A stretch of DNA of 64,000 nt. It comes from Paenibacillus phoenicis (GTDB lineage Bacteria; Bacillota; Bacilli; Paenibacillales; Paenibacillaceae). The stretch spans positions 3,385,501 through 3,449,500 of the forward strand of contig NZ_JAYERP010000001.1 in the NCBI RefSeq assembly GCF_034718895.1, written 5' to 3'. Each line of letters starts with the position of its first letter. Positions within the stretch are counted from its first letter, which is position 1. The translations under genes and the position numbers were made by a program. Below, piece by piece: positions 1-7,314 of this stretch. A model generated the notes under the pieces. It had not been told where the DNA came from and did no database searches. It worked only from the letters and a program-made list of their open reading frames with translations.

Positions 1-609
1 GGTGCTGAATATTAAATAGATCAAGCCCGCTTCCGAGTAAACAACCAGCGGTTCATAGGTCGTTGACGTGATTTGTTGGGCGGTACGGAACATCTCAGTG
101 TACGTCACGGTAGCGGCCAACGACGTATCCTTAACCAAGCTGATAAAGGAGTTGGCCAGCGGCGGCACCGAAACCCGTGCAGCTTGCGGCAGGATGATCC
201 GCCGCAGCGCCTGCAGCCGGGTCATCCCCAGCGAATAAGCCGCTTCCCATTGGCCTTCGTGAATCGACAGGATCGCGGCCCGTACAATTTCCGAGCCGTA
301 CGCGCCGACGCTAAGCGTAAAGCCGATGACCGCTGCCGGAAACGGATCTAGAACAATCCCGATGGAGGGAAGACCGTAAAAGATGATGAATAACTGCAAC
401 AGCAGCGGCGTCCCGCGGATGATCCAAACATAGAATCTGGCGAGCAGCCGCAGCGGTCCGAAACTCGATAACCGCGCAAGCGCGGTCAGGACGGCTACCA
501 GCAGCCCCAGCGCAAACGTGATTAACGTTAGCGGAACCGTAAAGGCTACCCCTGCTTTTAGCAGGGGAAAAAAAGAGTCTACGATAATATTCCAAATGCG
601 TTCATCCAT
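1..609 (-). CDS. amino-acid ABC transporter permease (cystine/polar type), 3' part cut by window edge
   Basis: Reading the minus strand from an ATG at 609 gives an open frame of 203 codons running off the left edge. It begins MDERIWNIIVDSFFPLLKAG and shows the alternating hydrophobic segments of HisM/GlnP-type permeases. Around residues 125-155 it has the EAA-loop pattern (EAAYSLGMTRLQALRRIILP), which contacts the ATPase. Role by family: inner-membrane channel half of a polar amino-acid importer. The receptor gene lies 64 nt upstream on the same strand, and the ATPase gene is expected just beyond position 1. The match to TcyB/TcyL-like cystine permeases is from memory of the family, so the substrate is tentative; the permease assignment is firm. 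Confidence 0.88.
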   Translation of the reverse strand, partial: MDERIWNIIVDSFFPLLKAGVAFTVPLTLITFALGLLVAVLTALARLSSFGPLRLLARFYVWIIRGTPLLLQLFIIFYGLPSIGIVLDPFPAAVIGFTLSVGAYGSEIVRAAILSIHEGQWEAAYSLGMTRLQALRRIILPQAARVSVPPLANSFISLVKDTSLAATVTYTEMFRTAQQITSTTYEPLVVYSEAGLIYLIFST

Positions 610-672
610 CGTTTAAGCATCCTTTTCCGAAGGAAGCGGCCCTCACGGGCCGCCTCCAATTGTTTAAATAGC

Positions 673-1527
673 TTATTTCGAAACGTCTTCTCCGAAGTAT
701 TTCTCCGAGATTTTCAAGTAGGTTCCATCGGATTTCATCGCGGCCAGTGCCTCGTTCACCGCTTGCACCAGCTCCTCGTTGCCCTTGTTAAACAAGGCTG
801 CGCTCTCCGACGCTTCCGGCATTTCGTCAACCACTTTCAGCTTCACGTCCGGTCTTTGCTTCTTCAGATCCAGGAAGGACAAGCCGTCGTTGACCGTCGC
901 GTCGATCCGTTTGGATAGCAACAGGTCGATCGCTTGGTTAAAGCCTTCCGTTGCAACGATTTCCGCTCCGTTCTCTCTGGCGATATCCGTCAGGTTACTC
1001 GTCAGCGATTGTCCGGCCTTCTTCCCTTTCAAATCGGCGAAGGTTTTGATGTCCTCGTTGTCTTCCGGCACGATCAGCACGGCACGGGAAACGATGTACG
1101 GGTCGGAAAAGTCGTATTTTTCCTTGCGGTCATCACGAATTGTTACTTCGTTGAATACCGCGTCAAACCGTTTTGCATCCAGTCCGGCAAAAATACCGTC
1201 CCACGGTGTCTCGATAAATTCAGCTTCCACGCCCAGACGTTTGGCAACCTCTTCTGCGATCTCTACGTCGAAGCCGGTCAGCTTGCCGTCCTTGTCATGG
1301 AAGGTGAAAGGCGCATAAGTTCCCTCCGTACCGATCCGCAGCTTACCGCTGGCTTTCACGGCTTCCAGCAAATTTTGCTCCGCCGGCTGCTCGTTGGCCG
1401 CATTACCTGCGCTGCCTTGGTTCGCACCTGCGTTGTCTGCCGCTTGATTTTTCGTATTGTTATTACCGCAAGCTGCAACCAGCACGGTCAGCACCAGTGT
1501 CAACAGCAGTAAACTCCATTTTTTCAT
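673..1527 (-). CDS. amino-acid ABC transporter substrate-binding lipoprotein (cystine type)
   Basis: A 284-residue receptor. The start MKKWSLLLL at 1527 is chosen over upstream ATGs because GGGGG lies 9 nt before it. The signal peptide ends in the lipobox LVAAC, so the mature protein should be lipid-anchored outside the membrane. A Asn/Ala/Gly-rich linker follows. The SBP_bac_3 fold then starts at KLRIGTEGTYAPFTFHD and includes GFDVEIAEEVAKRLGV and FDAVFNEVTIRDDRKEKYDFS, typical of type-3 amino-acid receptors and closest in my recollection to the TcyA/TcyJ/TcyK cystine group. It is cotranscribed with the permease that follows on the minus strand. The substrate is inferred, not shown. Confidence 0.88.
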   Translation of the reverse strand: MKKWSLLLLTLVLTVLVAACGNNNTKNQAADNAGANQGSAGNAANEQPAEQNLLEAVKASGKLRIGTEGTYAPFTFHDKDGKLTGFDVEIAEEVAKRLGVEAEFIETPWDGIFAGLDAKRFDAVFNEVTIRDDRKEKYDFSDPYIVSRAVLIVPEDNEDIKTFADLKGKKAGQSLTSNLTDIARENGAEIVATEGFNQAIDLLLSKRIDATVNDGLSFLDLKKQRPDVKLKVVDEMPEASESAALFNKGNEELVQAVNEALAAMKSDGTYLKISEKYFGEDVSK

Positions 1528-1736
1528 TGAATCCATCCCCCGTCTATCCATGTTTTTAATTTAAATTCCCTATAAAAACACTAGGTTTAATTGAATATTA
1601 CACACTTCGCCATGAATCGTCAAATGCTTTTTGTTGCCTGATTGTTGCCCTTAGTATGTCCAACTGATTGAACCTTGATTTCCTATAAATGAACGAATAT
1701 AATGTTCGTAACTATTTTGTGAAGGAGGTGGGTAGA

Positions 1737-1886
1737 GTGGATCGCAAATTTGCGTGGAATCGAGTGGGCCAACTGCCGGTGGCAATGTTTGGCATTATTC
1801 ATGCAGCAGCCAACAACGGGAGAAGTCTGTCCATTTTTGGAAACTCGATATCCAAACCAAATTGCGAAATGCCGCTCCTACCTTAA
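1737..1886 (+). CDS. possible 49-residue leader peptide upstream of the ABC-F remnant
   Basis: A GTG at 1737 sits 7 nt after a full AAGGAGGT Shine-Dalgarno and opens 49 codons (VDRKFAWNRVGQLPVAMFG...), ending in TAA at 1886. An ATG at 1689 in the same frame lacks a ribosome site and falls inside an inverted repeat (ACGAA 1693-1697, TTCGT 1705-1709). No family is recognised. The stop is followed within 2 nt by a small hairpin and then by an intrinsic terminator in front of the ABC-F frame. That arrangement resembles the leader-peptide attenuators of antibiotic-responsive ABC-F genes. It could also be a chance frame. Confidence 0.3.
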   Translation: MDRKFAWNRVGQLPVAMFGIIHAAANNGRSLSIFGNSISKPNCEMPLLP

Positions 1887-1887
1887 C

Positions 1888-1942
1888 CTCACTTACGCGT
1901 GAGCTTTAAAGGCAGCAGGATTTCCTGCTGCCTTCTTTTTTG
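1888..1942 (+). terminator. hairpin plus intrinsic terminator (candidate attenuator)
   Basis: A 5-bp hairpin (CTCAC 1888-1892 with GTGAG 1899-1903) precedes a strong GC-rich stem (AGGCAGCAGGA with TCCTGCTGCCT, 1910-1933) followed by an eight-T run. It lies between the possible leader ORF and the ABC-F ribosome site at about 1962, so it could be a conditional terminator for that gene. Confidence 0.8.
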
Positions 1943-1976
1943 TAGGATCGGCATGGGATTAAAGGAGAACGAAACC

Positions 1977-2362
1977 ATGATGATCCAAGGCCAAAATATA
2001 CAGAAGTATTACGGCGCGGGCAAGACCACCTGATGAAGCTTTTGGCCGGCATCGAGCGTCCGGACCAGGGACTGCTGTCGATTCCAAAAGGCGCCCGAAT
2101 CGGCAGTCTAGCGCAAATTCCTGACTATAACCGGGAAGAAACGGTTTACGACGTCCTGCTGGGCACCTTCGCCGACGTGCGGAGTCTGAAAACGGAGATG
2201 CGTCACTTGGAAGCGGAAATGGCGGAAGCTGAGGATTCCAACGCGCTGGATTCGCTGCTTCAGCAATATGTCCGGCTGCAGGAGCGGCGTGACGCCCTGC
2301 AGCTCCGCGCCGACGAGCTCCTCCAGCAGTATGTCACCCTGCTGGAGGAGCATCCAAACTAA
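1977..2362 (+). pseudogene. decayed ABC-F family ATPase (5' fragment with deletion, frameshift and truncation)
   Basis: An ATG at 1977 behind AAAGGAG starts the ABC-F N-terminus (MMIQGQNIQKYYGA). The frame then jumps straight to the end of Walker A (GKTT) and hits TGA at 2032-2034. About 30 residues that should lie between YYGA and the P-loop are missing. The frame resumes shifted as LMKLLAGIERPDQG and continues through the Q-loop area and a coiled-coil-like stretch, stopping at 2362. The ABC signature, Walker B and the whole second ATPase domain are absent. Intact relatives have roughly 500-600 residues. The gene is therefore dead as an ATPase, although residues after 2036 could still be translated. 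The AlkA-like gene follows 15 nt later. Confidence 0.85.
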
Positions 2363-2377
2363 AGGAGGTTTGTCCCC

Positions 2378-3064
2378 ATGAACCATGGGAAACCGGTATT
2401 TGAGCTCCACCCCGATGACCCCCGGGTCAAGGCGCTGGCCAGCGCCGATCCCCGGATGGGCCGGCTGATCGCCCTGATTGGAAGCCTTGCGACCAAACCG
2501 CAAGGCCCTTTGTTCACCGAGCTGGCTCGCTCAATCATCAGCCAGCAAATCTCGGTCAAGGCCGCCTCCACCATTCGCGGCCGTGTCATCGAGTTGGCCG
2601 GGGAACTGTCCCCGGCCGCCCTCTTGGCCCAAAGCGACGCCGACCTGCGCGCCGCCGGGCTGTCCGCTTCCAAAGTCGCTTACCTCAAAGATTTAAGCGA
2701 CAAAGTCCAATCCGGTCAGCTTGACCTGGACCGGCTGCAGGAGCTTGATGATGAGGAAGTCATCAAGCAGCTGGTTTCCGTGAAAGGCATCGGCCGTTGG
2801 TCGGCCGAGATGTTCCTCATCTTTGCCTTGGGCCGGGATCATGTCGTTTCCTATGGGGATGCCGGTCTGCAGCGGGCGGCAAAATGGGTGTATGACATGG
2901 AAGAGCGCCCGGACCGCAAATATTTGCAGCAAGCAGCCGCGCAGTGGCCATCCTACGGCTCCATCGCCTCGCTTTATTTATGGGAAGCCATCAACCGGGG
3001 ACATGTGGATTCGGGAGAAACCTTCAGCGAGCAGCTGACCAGTTTCGGCATTCAGACAGATTAA
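2378..3064 (+). CDS. DNA-3-methyladenine glycosylase II, AlkA-like HhH-GPD enzyme
   Basis: 228 residues with AAAGGAGG 8 nt before the ATG. The protein is a compact HhH-GPD glycosylase. Helix-hairpin-helix VSVKGIGRWSAEM lies at about 133-145, and the catalytic aspartate is probably Asp161 in VSYGDAGLQ. The conserved SQQIS element lies at 55-59. It lacks the N-terminal domain of E. coli AlkA, like most Gram-positive members. Role by family: excises alkylated bases such as 3-methyladenine to start base-excision repair in the cytoplasm. It follows the ABC-F remnant by 15 nt and may now rely on that remnant's promoter. No Cys cluster for an iron-sulfur centre was seen, which argues against an EndoIII/MutY assignment. 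Confidence 0.9.
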   Translation: MNHGKPVFELHPDDPRVKALASADPRMGRLIALIGSLATKPQGPLFTELARSIISQQISVKAASTIRGRVIELAGELSPAALLAQSDADLRAAGLSASKVAYLKDLSDKVQSGQLDLDRLQELDDEEVIKQLVSVKGIGRWSAEMFLIFALGRDHVVSYGDAGLQRAAKWVYDMEERPDRKYLQQAAAQWPSYGSIASLYLWEAINRGHVDSGETFSEQLTSFGIQTD

Positions 3065-3160
3065 GCTTGTCGAAGGAATATTTTGGATATATTATAATAT
3101 GGAAGGTGATATTTTCTAGTTTTTAGAGATAAATTATAAAAAAAGTGGGGTTGAATCACT

Positions 3161-4459
3161 GTGTTCTCGTTATCGGAAGTCCGTCGACCGGTCAAGTGGT
3201 ATTTGTTCGGTCTGATCGCATTTGTGGGCATTGTATCGAGTCTTATCGTCCTGATCTACAACGATTATTTCCTCTTGGGCGACCCGGTTCACCCGAACAA
3301 TGATGACGTGAAGTATATTCAATCCGCACGCCTTCTCCTGAATGAAGGCGTACTTGCCTATAATACCAAGGAGGCACCTTCCGCCTTCATCATGCCCGGG
3401 CTGCCGCTGATGCTGTCCGGGTTTATGGCGGTTTTCGGCCAGGAACAGGGCGGCATCGTCGCCTTTCGCCTGTTCCAGTGCCTTCTGCAAGCGTTGTGCA
3501 TTTATCTTATCTTTTGGATCGGTCGACGCACTTTCAACACCCGGGCGGCGCTGATCGCCTGCACCGTGTCCGCTTTCTACCCGCCCGATTACTTTTCCTC
3601 CGGAGTCATTCTTTCAGAAACGACTTTTCGCACGTTGCTTCTGCTTCTCGTCTGTTGCACCATCCTGGCCATGGACCGAGGCGGATCCGCTTTATACGTC
3701 CTCATCGGCGTCCTGACGGCTGCGGCAGCTTACTTAAAGCCACATGCTTCCTTGTACCCCGCCGTTTTTCTGATCATTTGGCTGCGCATGAAGCTTCCTT
3801 GGCGGACGATGTTGAAATACACCCTTCTCATAGGGGTTACTTATGCTCTGCTGTTGACCCCTTGGTGGATCCGCAACTGGGTCACGTTTCATGAGTTTAT
3901 CCTGTTCACCAATTCTGGCGGAAGTCCGTTCTTGCTCGGCACGCGCATCCGTTGGCAACTGCCGCCGGCTGGCTTCTTTGAGGCTTATCCTCAATACGAT
4001 CCGCAAACGATATTCCAAGGCGCCGATTCCGCGGCGATCCGCAAGGGGCTGGATATCCTCCGGTACGGATTTACGCATGAGCCGATGAAATATTTGTATT
4101 GGTATACGTTGGGAAGATGGGTGGAGCTGTATTTCCATCCGTTTTATTCGCGCTCGTTTTGGCCGATCAGCCGCCCGGTAATGGACATTATCCAAGTCGT
4201 GATGATGTACGTCAATATGGCCGGCATTTTATGGGCCGTAACGAAGAACCGTCTGAAGCTGGACCGCCTGCTCCCTCTCTTGTTGGCGCTGGCTTATTTC
4301 ACGGTGATTTATATTCCGTTCGTAGCGTTTAACCGATACGGTTATCCCAATATGACGCTGCTGATCCTGTTCGGGTCTTATCTGATTGGCGACCTGGTCG
4401 CCCGAGTTCTGCGCCGCTCCCATCACCGGTCCGCGCGAAAGGGGGCCTGTGACTCATGA
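3161..4459 (+). CDS. GT-C fold membrane glycosyltransferase (GT39/ArnT-like)
   Basis: 432 residues from a GTG start (weak GTGGGG ribosome site). A first membrane helix at about 13-35 is followed by an extracellular loop with an acidic pair in HPNNDDVKYIQSARLLL. That is the position of the catalytic/metal DD or DE of GT-C enzymes that use polyprenyl-phosphate sugars. About ten more helices follow. PGLPLMLSGF and TPWWIRNW are landmarks shared with GT39/PMT_2 proteins. Inferred role: transfer of a sugar from an undecaprenyl-phosphate donor to a glycan or protein outside the membrane. The next gene, a GT2 enzyme likely to make that donor, overlaps by 4 nt (ATGA). The acceptor is unknown. Confidence 0.8.
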   Translation: MFSLSEVRRPVKWYLFGLIAFVGIVSSLIVLIYNDYFLLGDPVHPNNDDVKYIQSARLLLNEGVLAYNTKEAPSAFIMPGLPLMLSGFMAVFGQEQGGIVAFRLFQCLLQALCIYLIFWIGRRTFNTRAALIACTVSAFYPPDYFSSGVILSETTFRTLLLLLVCCTILAMDRGGSALYVLIGVLTAAAAYLKPHASLYPAVFLIIWLRMKLPWRTMLKYTLLIGVTYALLLTPWWIRNWVTFHEFILFTNSGGSPFLLGTRIRWQLPPAGFFEAYPQYDPQTIFQGADSAAIRKGLDILRYGFTHEPMKYLYWYTLGRWVELYFHPFYSRSFWPISRPVMDIIQVVMMYVNMAGILWAVTKNRLKLDRLLPLLLALAYFTVIYIPFVAFNRYGYPNMTLLILFGSYLIGDLVARVLRRSHHRSARKGACDS

Positions 4460-5181
4460 TGCCAAAACCACCGCGTATACTGATCATCATACCGGCTTAT
4501 AACGAGGAAGCCAGCATCGGCTCGGTCATTCGGGATATCCGTAAGCACGCGCCGGAGGCTGATATCCTCGTCATTAACGACGGTTCCTCCGACCGGACGG
4601 AGAACTGTGCCCGGGAAGCCGGAGCCAAGGTGCTGACGCTGCCTTACAATGTCGGGATCGGCGGGGGAATGCAGACCGGTTATCTCTACGCCAAACAAAA
4701 AGGCTATGACATTGCCATACAAATGGACGCCGACGGCCAGCATCCGGCAGAAGAATTGCATAAGCTGATCGCCGGAATCGCAGACCAGGATCTTGTAATC
4801 GGCTCCCGGTTCCTAGGGACCGCTTCCTTCCGGTCGTCCACGGCGAGACGGGCAGGAATCGTCTTCTTCTCCAAGCTCGTCTCTTGGGTTACCGGCGAAC
4901 GCTTCACCGACACGACCAGCGGCTTTCGCGCCGCCAGCCGTAAGGTCATCGAGCTGTACGCCCGGTATTATCCAACCGATTATCCCGAAGTGGAATCGAT
5001 CGTGTATTTGAAGCGCCATGGCTGCCGGATCGTCGAAATCCCGGTGCAAATGCGCGCCCGCACCACCGGAAGATCGTCGATTACCCCTTGGCGTTCGGTT
5101 TACTATATGGTGAAGGTGACATTATCCGTGCTCATGAGCGCATTGCGGCGCCCGCTTCACCAGAAGGCGGTGACAGAATAA
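4456..5181 (+). CDS. GT2 family glycosyltransferase, DPM/DPG synthase-like
   Basis: 241 residues with a canonical GT-A start (ILIIIPAYNEEASIGSVI). DGSSDRT lies at about 40, the nucleotide-sugar metal site QMDADGQHP at about 85-93, and VIGSRF follows. There are no C-terminal membrane helices, as in dolichol-phosphate-mannose-synthase-like enzymes rather than ArnC/GtrB. Role by family: charges undecaprenyl phosphate with a single sugar from a nucleotide-sugar donor at the inner membrane face. It overlaps the upstream GT-C gene by ATGA and abuts the DUF2304 gene with no gap (TAA then ATG). DUF2304 proteins commonly accompany this GT2 class. The sugar is not predictable. Confidence 0.88.
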   Translation: MMPKPPRILIIIPAYNEEASIGSVIRDIRKHAPEADILVINDGSSDRTENCAREAGAKVLTLPYNVGIGGGMQTGYLYAKQKGYDIAIQMDADGQHPAEELHKLIAGIADQDLVIGSRFLGTASFRSSTARRAGIVFFSKLVSWVTGERFTDTTSGFRAASRKVIELYARYYPTDYPEVESIVYLKRHGCRIVEIPVQMRARTTGRSSITPWRSVYYMVKVTLSVLMSALRRPLHQKAVTE

Positions 5182-5535
5182 ATGTCGATTTACATTTTAT
5201 CCGTGTTAGTTGCCGCGGTGTTCCTCTTATTCGTCCTGGAATTGGTCCGCCGCCAAAAACTAAGAGAACAATACTCCCTGCTCTGGATTTTGTTCAGTGT
5301 CGTTCTGCTGATCTGCTCCACGCATATCGGGCTCATCGAATGGATCGCTGATCAGCTGGGCGTCAAGTATGCACCTGCAGTATTGTTTCTGTTTGGTCTG
5401 CTCTTCTGCTTCGCATTAATTCTGCACCTGACGATCGTCATTACTCGCCTAACCGCCCAGGTGCTGCGCTTAACCCAAGAAATCGTCATCCTTAAAGAAC
5501 GGGAGGCGGTCCGTGAAAATGGACAAAACCATTAG
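5182..5535 (+). CDS. DUF2304 small membrane protein
   Basis: 117 residues with three predicted membrane helices (about 4-20, 34-52, 66-92). The motif LREQYSLLWILFSVVLLI is diagnostic of DUF2304. The C-terminal tail is charged and coiled-coil-like (TRLTAQVLRLTQEIVILKERE). The start codon directly follows the stop of the GT2 gene, and its end overlaps the next gene by 23 nt, so translation is probably coupled. The family has no established biochemical role. Its regular pairing with DPM-like GT2 enzymes suggests a membrane anchor or partner for a transferase that has no membrane helices of its own; that is inference. Confidence 0.85.
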   Translation: MSIYILSVLVAAVFLLFVLELVRRQKLREQYSLLWILFSVVLLICSTHIGLIEWIADQLGVKYAPAVLFLFGLLFCFALILHLTIVITRLTAQVLRLTQEIVILKEREAVRENGQNH

Positions 5536-5866
5536 TTACCTGCTGCTATTCGGCAATATCCTGCTTCTTGTGACAGGACAAGTTCTGTTTAAAATCGGCC
5601 TGGCCCGCACCGGCGGGCTTCACTGGAGCAAGCTGGCGTCCTCACCCGCAGTGATCGGCGGCATCGCTTTGTATGGGATAGCTACCCTGCTATGGTTTGC
5701 CGTGTTGTCCCGCCTCCCGCTGAGCGTCGCTTATCCGCTCCAAGCGCTGGCGTACGTCCTGGCGCTTCTTCCGGCCTATTTCCTGTTCCACGAAACGATC
5801 ACTTGGAACAAGCTGCTTGGCGTGATCGTCATTTTACTCGGCGTTTTTTTGTTGGCGAAATCATAG
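5513..5866 (+). CDS. four-helix EamA/SMR-type transporter, candidate polyprenyl-P-sugar flippase
   Basis: 117 residues with four hydrophobic helices. GTG at 5513 is chosen because GGGAGG lies 6 nt upstream; an ATG at 5519 is the alternative. Helix 1 carries GQVLFKIGL as in ArnE/ArnF-like half-EamA proteins and lacks the membrane glutamate that defines EmrE-type drug pumps. LPLSVAYPLQALAYVLALL and LLGVIVILLGVFLL complete the fold. As last gene of a GT-C/GT2/DUF2304 cassette, the natural inference is a flippase for the undecaprenyl-phosphate-linked sugar, probably as a dimer. A drug-efflux role cannot be excluded from sequence alone. Confidence 0.75.
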   Translation: MKMDKTISYLLLFGNILLLVTGQVLFKIGLARTGGLHWSKLASSPAVIGGIALYGIATLLWFAVLSRLPLSVAYPLQALAYVLALLPAYFLFHETITWNKLLGVIVILLGVFLLAKS

Positions 5867-5882
5867 ACACAAGTAGAATCAA

Positions 5883-6335
5883 TTAATTATAGATTCGGAC
5901 TTCATACTCACAGTGTTCGTCGCCACTTACATTACATTTTGTTTCTCGTACGCTCACTTTTCGACCGAGCAGCTTTCCTAGCGCCCCTTCCAGAATGGCG
6001 CCCTCCAGATCGCACACCTTCTTCTCCTCCATCACCGGCAAGCCCTTGCAAAAACAATCCTCTATCGCAATCCGCAGCAATCGCTCACTTTGCTCCACAA
6101 CCTGTGGCAATCCGATCTGCAGCTCAGTAAATAAATGGAGCAGCTCGTCCAACGTGGTGACGGGCAAGCTTTCGCCGATTTTACGGCCGATGGAGGCGGT
6201 GGTTCCTTTCCCCTCCAGAGGCAGCCCCTGCCGCATCCCAATCAGGCGAATCGCCCGGAACAACTCCAGCGGCACCTGATCCCCCAGCTCAGTACGGTCG
6301 ATTTGTCGCAATTCATCAAACGTGAATTCTTTCAT
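5883..6335 (-). CDS. V4R (4-vinyl reductase) domain protein
   Basis: 150 residues. The start MKEFTFDELRQ at 6335 is preferred over an ATG seven codons upstream because AGGAGAGG precedes it at good spacing. The C-terminal half is a V4R domain. It carries five cysteines: CFC at 94-96, Cys108 in VCDLEGAILEGAL, Cys134 and Cys142 in ETKCNVSGDEHCEYEV. V4R domains bind small hydrophobic ligands or metal and occur in BchJ-like proteins and as sensory domains; the Cys spacing suggests a metal site. The gene is divergent from an fnr-type gene across a 195-nt region with two Fnr-like palindromes, pointing to oxygen or redox control. No enzymatic role can be assigned. Its stop lies 16 nt from the convergent flippase gene. 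Confidence 0.8.
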   Translation of the reverse strand: MKEFTFDELRQIDRTELGDQVPLELFRAIRLIGMRQGLPLEGKGTTASIGRKIGESLPVTTLDELLHLFTELQIGLPQVVEQSERLLRIAIEDCFCKGLPVMEEKKVCDLEGAILEGALGKLLGRKVSVRETKCNVSGDEHCEYEVRIYN

Positions 6336-6413
6336 CTGTCTTCCTCTCCTAACCATAGAACTGAACTCTATCCGTTGATAGGTTTAATTTCCCATATTCA
6401 GGTCCGGAAAACC

Positions 6414-6427
6414 TTGATCTTCATCAA
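6414..6427. promoter_or_regulatory. FNR-type box TTGAT-N4-ATCAA
   Basis: A perfect E. coli-style FNR palindrome, TTGATCTTCATCAA, lies between the divergent V4R and fnr genes. A GATAAT-like -10 at about 6448-6453 would put the fnr start near 6460, so the box centre (6420.5) would fall close to -40, the class II activator position. The regulator encoded next door carries the matching E--SR recognition helix. Confidence 0.7.
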
Positions 6428-6444
6428 GAATTCGACAGATATAT

Positions 6445-6460
6445 TGTGATAATAATCACT
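6445..6460. promoter_or_regulatory. TGTGA-N6-TCACT palindrome (Bacillus-Fnr/Crp/Rex-like)
   Basis: TGTGATAATAATCACT lies 32 bp (about three helical turns) from the FNR-type box and overlaps the proposed -10 of fnr, a position suited to repression. The same half-sites occur upstream of cydA (28270-28285 and 28322-28337). Which protein binds (Fnr, another Crp-family member or Rex) cannot be decided by eye. Confidence 0.55.
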
Positions 6461-6530
6461 AGTCAAACACCTAGCAACGGTTAAGTTAGAAGTAGATGAA
6501 TACATCTTTCCAAGAAAGGAGAGATCACAG

Positions 6531-7241
6531 ATGAAGTCCTGTGCTTGCCACATTCGAGATACAGCCACAGCTCCTTCCTGTCTGGCACGTGTTCCGGTTT
6601 TTGCGCAGCTGCGCCAAACGGAGGTAGAGCTGCTCCATTCCGTCATGCGTACCTCGCAGTTCCATAAAGGCGAGATCATTTTCCGCGAAGGAGATCGTTC
6701 CGATTCGCTGTTTGTGGTGAACCGCGGAATCATTAAGCTGACGAAGCTGGAGGATAACGGCAAAGAGCATCTCATCCGGCTGCTGTTTCCAGGGGACTTC
6801 TTCGGCCAGTTTTCTCTGTTACAGGAAAAACCCCATTACGCTAGTGCCATCGCGGCGGACACGACCGGCATCTGCCGGATTCACCGCAGCGATTTTCTTG
6901 ATATTTTGCGGCGCGATCCCGATACGGCGGCCCGGTTTATGACCGCGCTTAGCGCCCAACTGGAGGAGGCCGACGCCTGGGCAGCCGTACTGACCTTGCT
7001 TGAGGCCGATCGGCGTCTCGCCAAGATGCTCTTATACTTCCGCCGCAAAGCTGCGCCAAACTCCCGGGAATTCACCTTGCCCGTGTCCAAAAAAGACCTC
7101 GCCTCCCTCATCGGCGCCACACCAGAGACGCTCAGCCGCAAGCTGCGTCAGCTTAGCGACGAGGGCGTGTTAACCGTAACGCGTCGGCAGTTGCTCATCC
7201 GCGATGAAGCAGCACTGTGCCACCTGGCCGGCGAGGGCTAG
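6531..7241 (+). CDS. fnr: Crp/Fnr family regulator, Fnr-type with N-terminal cysteines
   Basis: 236 residues; ATG preceded by AAAGGAGAG. The N-terminus carries Cys4, Cys6 and Cys17, and a fourth cysteine, Cys115, follows the cNMP-fold beta barrel. This resembles the three-plus-one Cys set that holds the oxygen-sensing [4Fe-4S] cluster of E. coli FNR, although the C-X-C-X10-C spacing differs. The barrel (about 22-125) includes HKGEIIFREGDRSDSLFVV and LFPGDFFGQFSLL. The helix-turn-helix SKKDLASLIGATPETLSRKL shows Glu199, Ser202 and Arg203, matching the FNR contacts for TTGAT. It is probably a dimeric anaerobic regulator controlling itself, the divergent V4R gene and perhaps respiratory operons here. 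Confidence 0.85.
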   Translation: MKSCACHIRDTATAPSCLARVPVFAQLRQTEVELLHSVMRTSQFHKGEIIFREGDRSDSLFVVNRGIIKLTKLEDNGKEHLIRLLFPGDFFGQFSLLQEKPHYASAIAADTTGICRIHRSDFLDILRRDPDTAARFMTALSAQLEEADAWAAVLTLLEADRRLAKMLLYFRRKAAPNSREFTLPVSKKDLASLIGATPETLSRKLRQLSDEGVLTVTRRQLLIRDEAALCHLAGEG

Positions 7242-7268
7242 GCGGCGATAGGAACAGCCCTGGTCTGG

Positions 7269-7298
7269 CCCTGGCTGCAAGCCAGGGTGAGCTTTTGA
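7269..7298 (+). terminator. probable terminator of fnr
   Basis: A 7-bp stem CCCTGGC (7269-7275) with GCCAGGG (7281-7287) and a TGCAA loop, followed by only a short TTTT tract. It lies 27 nt after the fnr stop. Confidence 0.5.
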
Positions 7299-7314
7299 TT
7301 GTCTGTCCTGACGC

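Noticed and set aside
1552..1688. S-box or T-box leader before the cystine-type transporter
   Set aside because: No GGUGG-type T-box element or SAM-aptamer core was found; only AT-rich promoter-like sequence.
1693..1709. ACGAA-N7-TTCGT repeat as a PurR box
   Set aside because: It shares GTTCG with pur boxes but lacks the second box at the required spacing, and the neighbouring gene is not purine-related.
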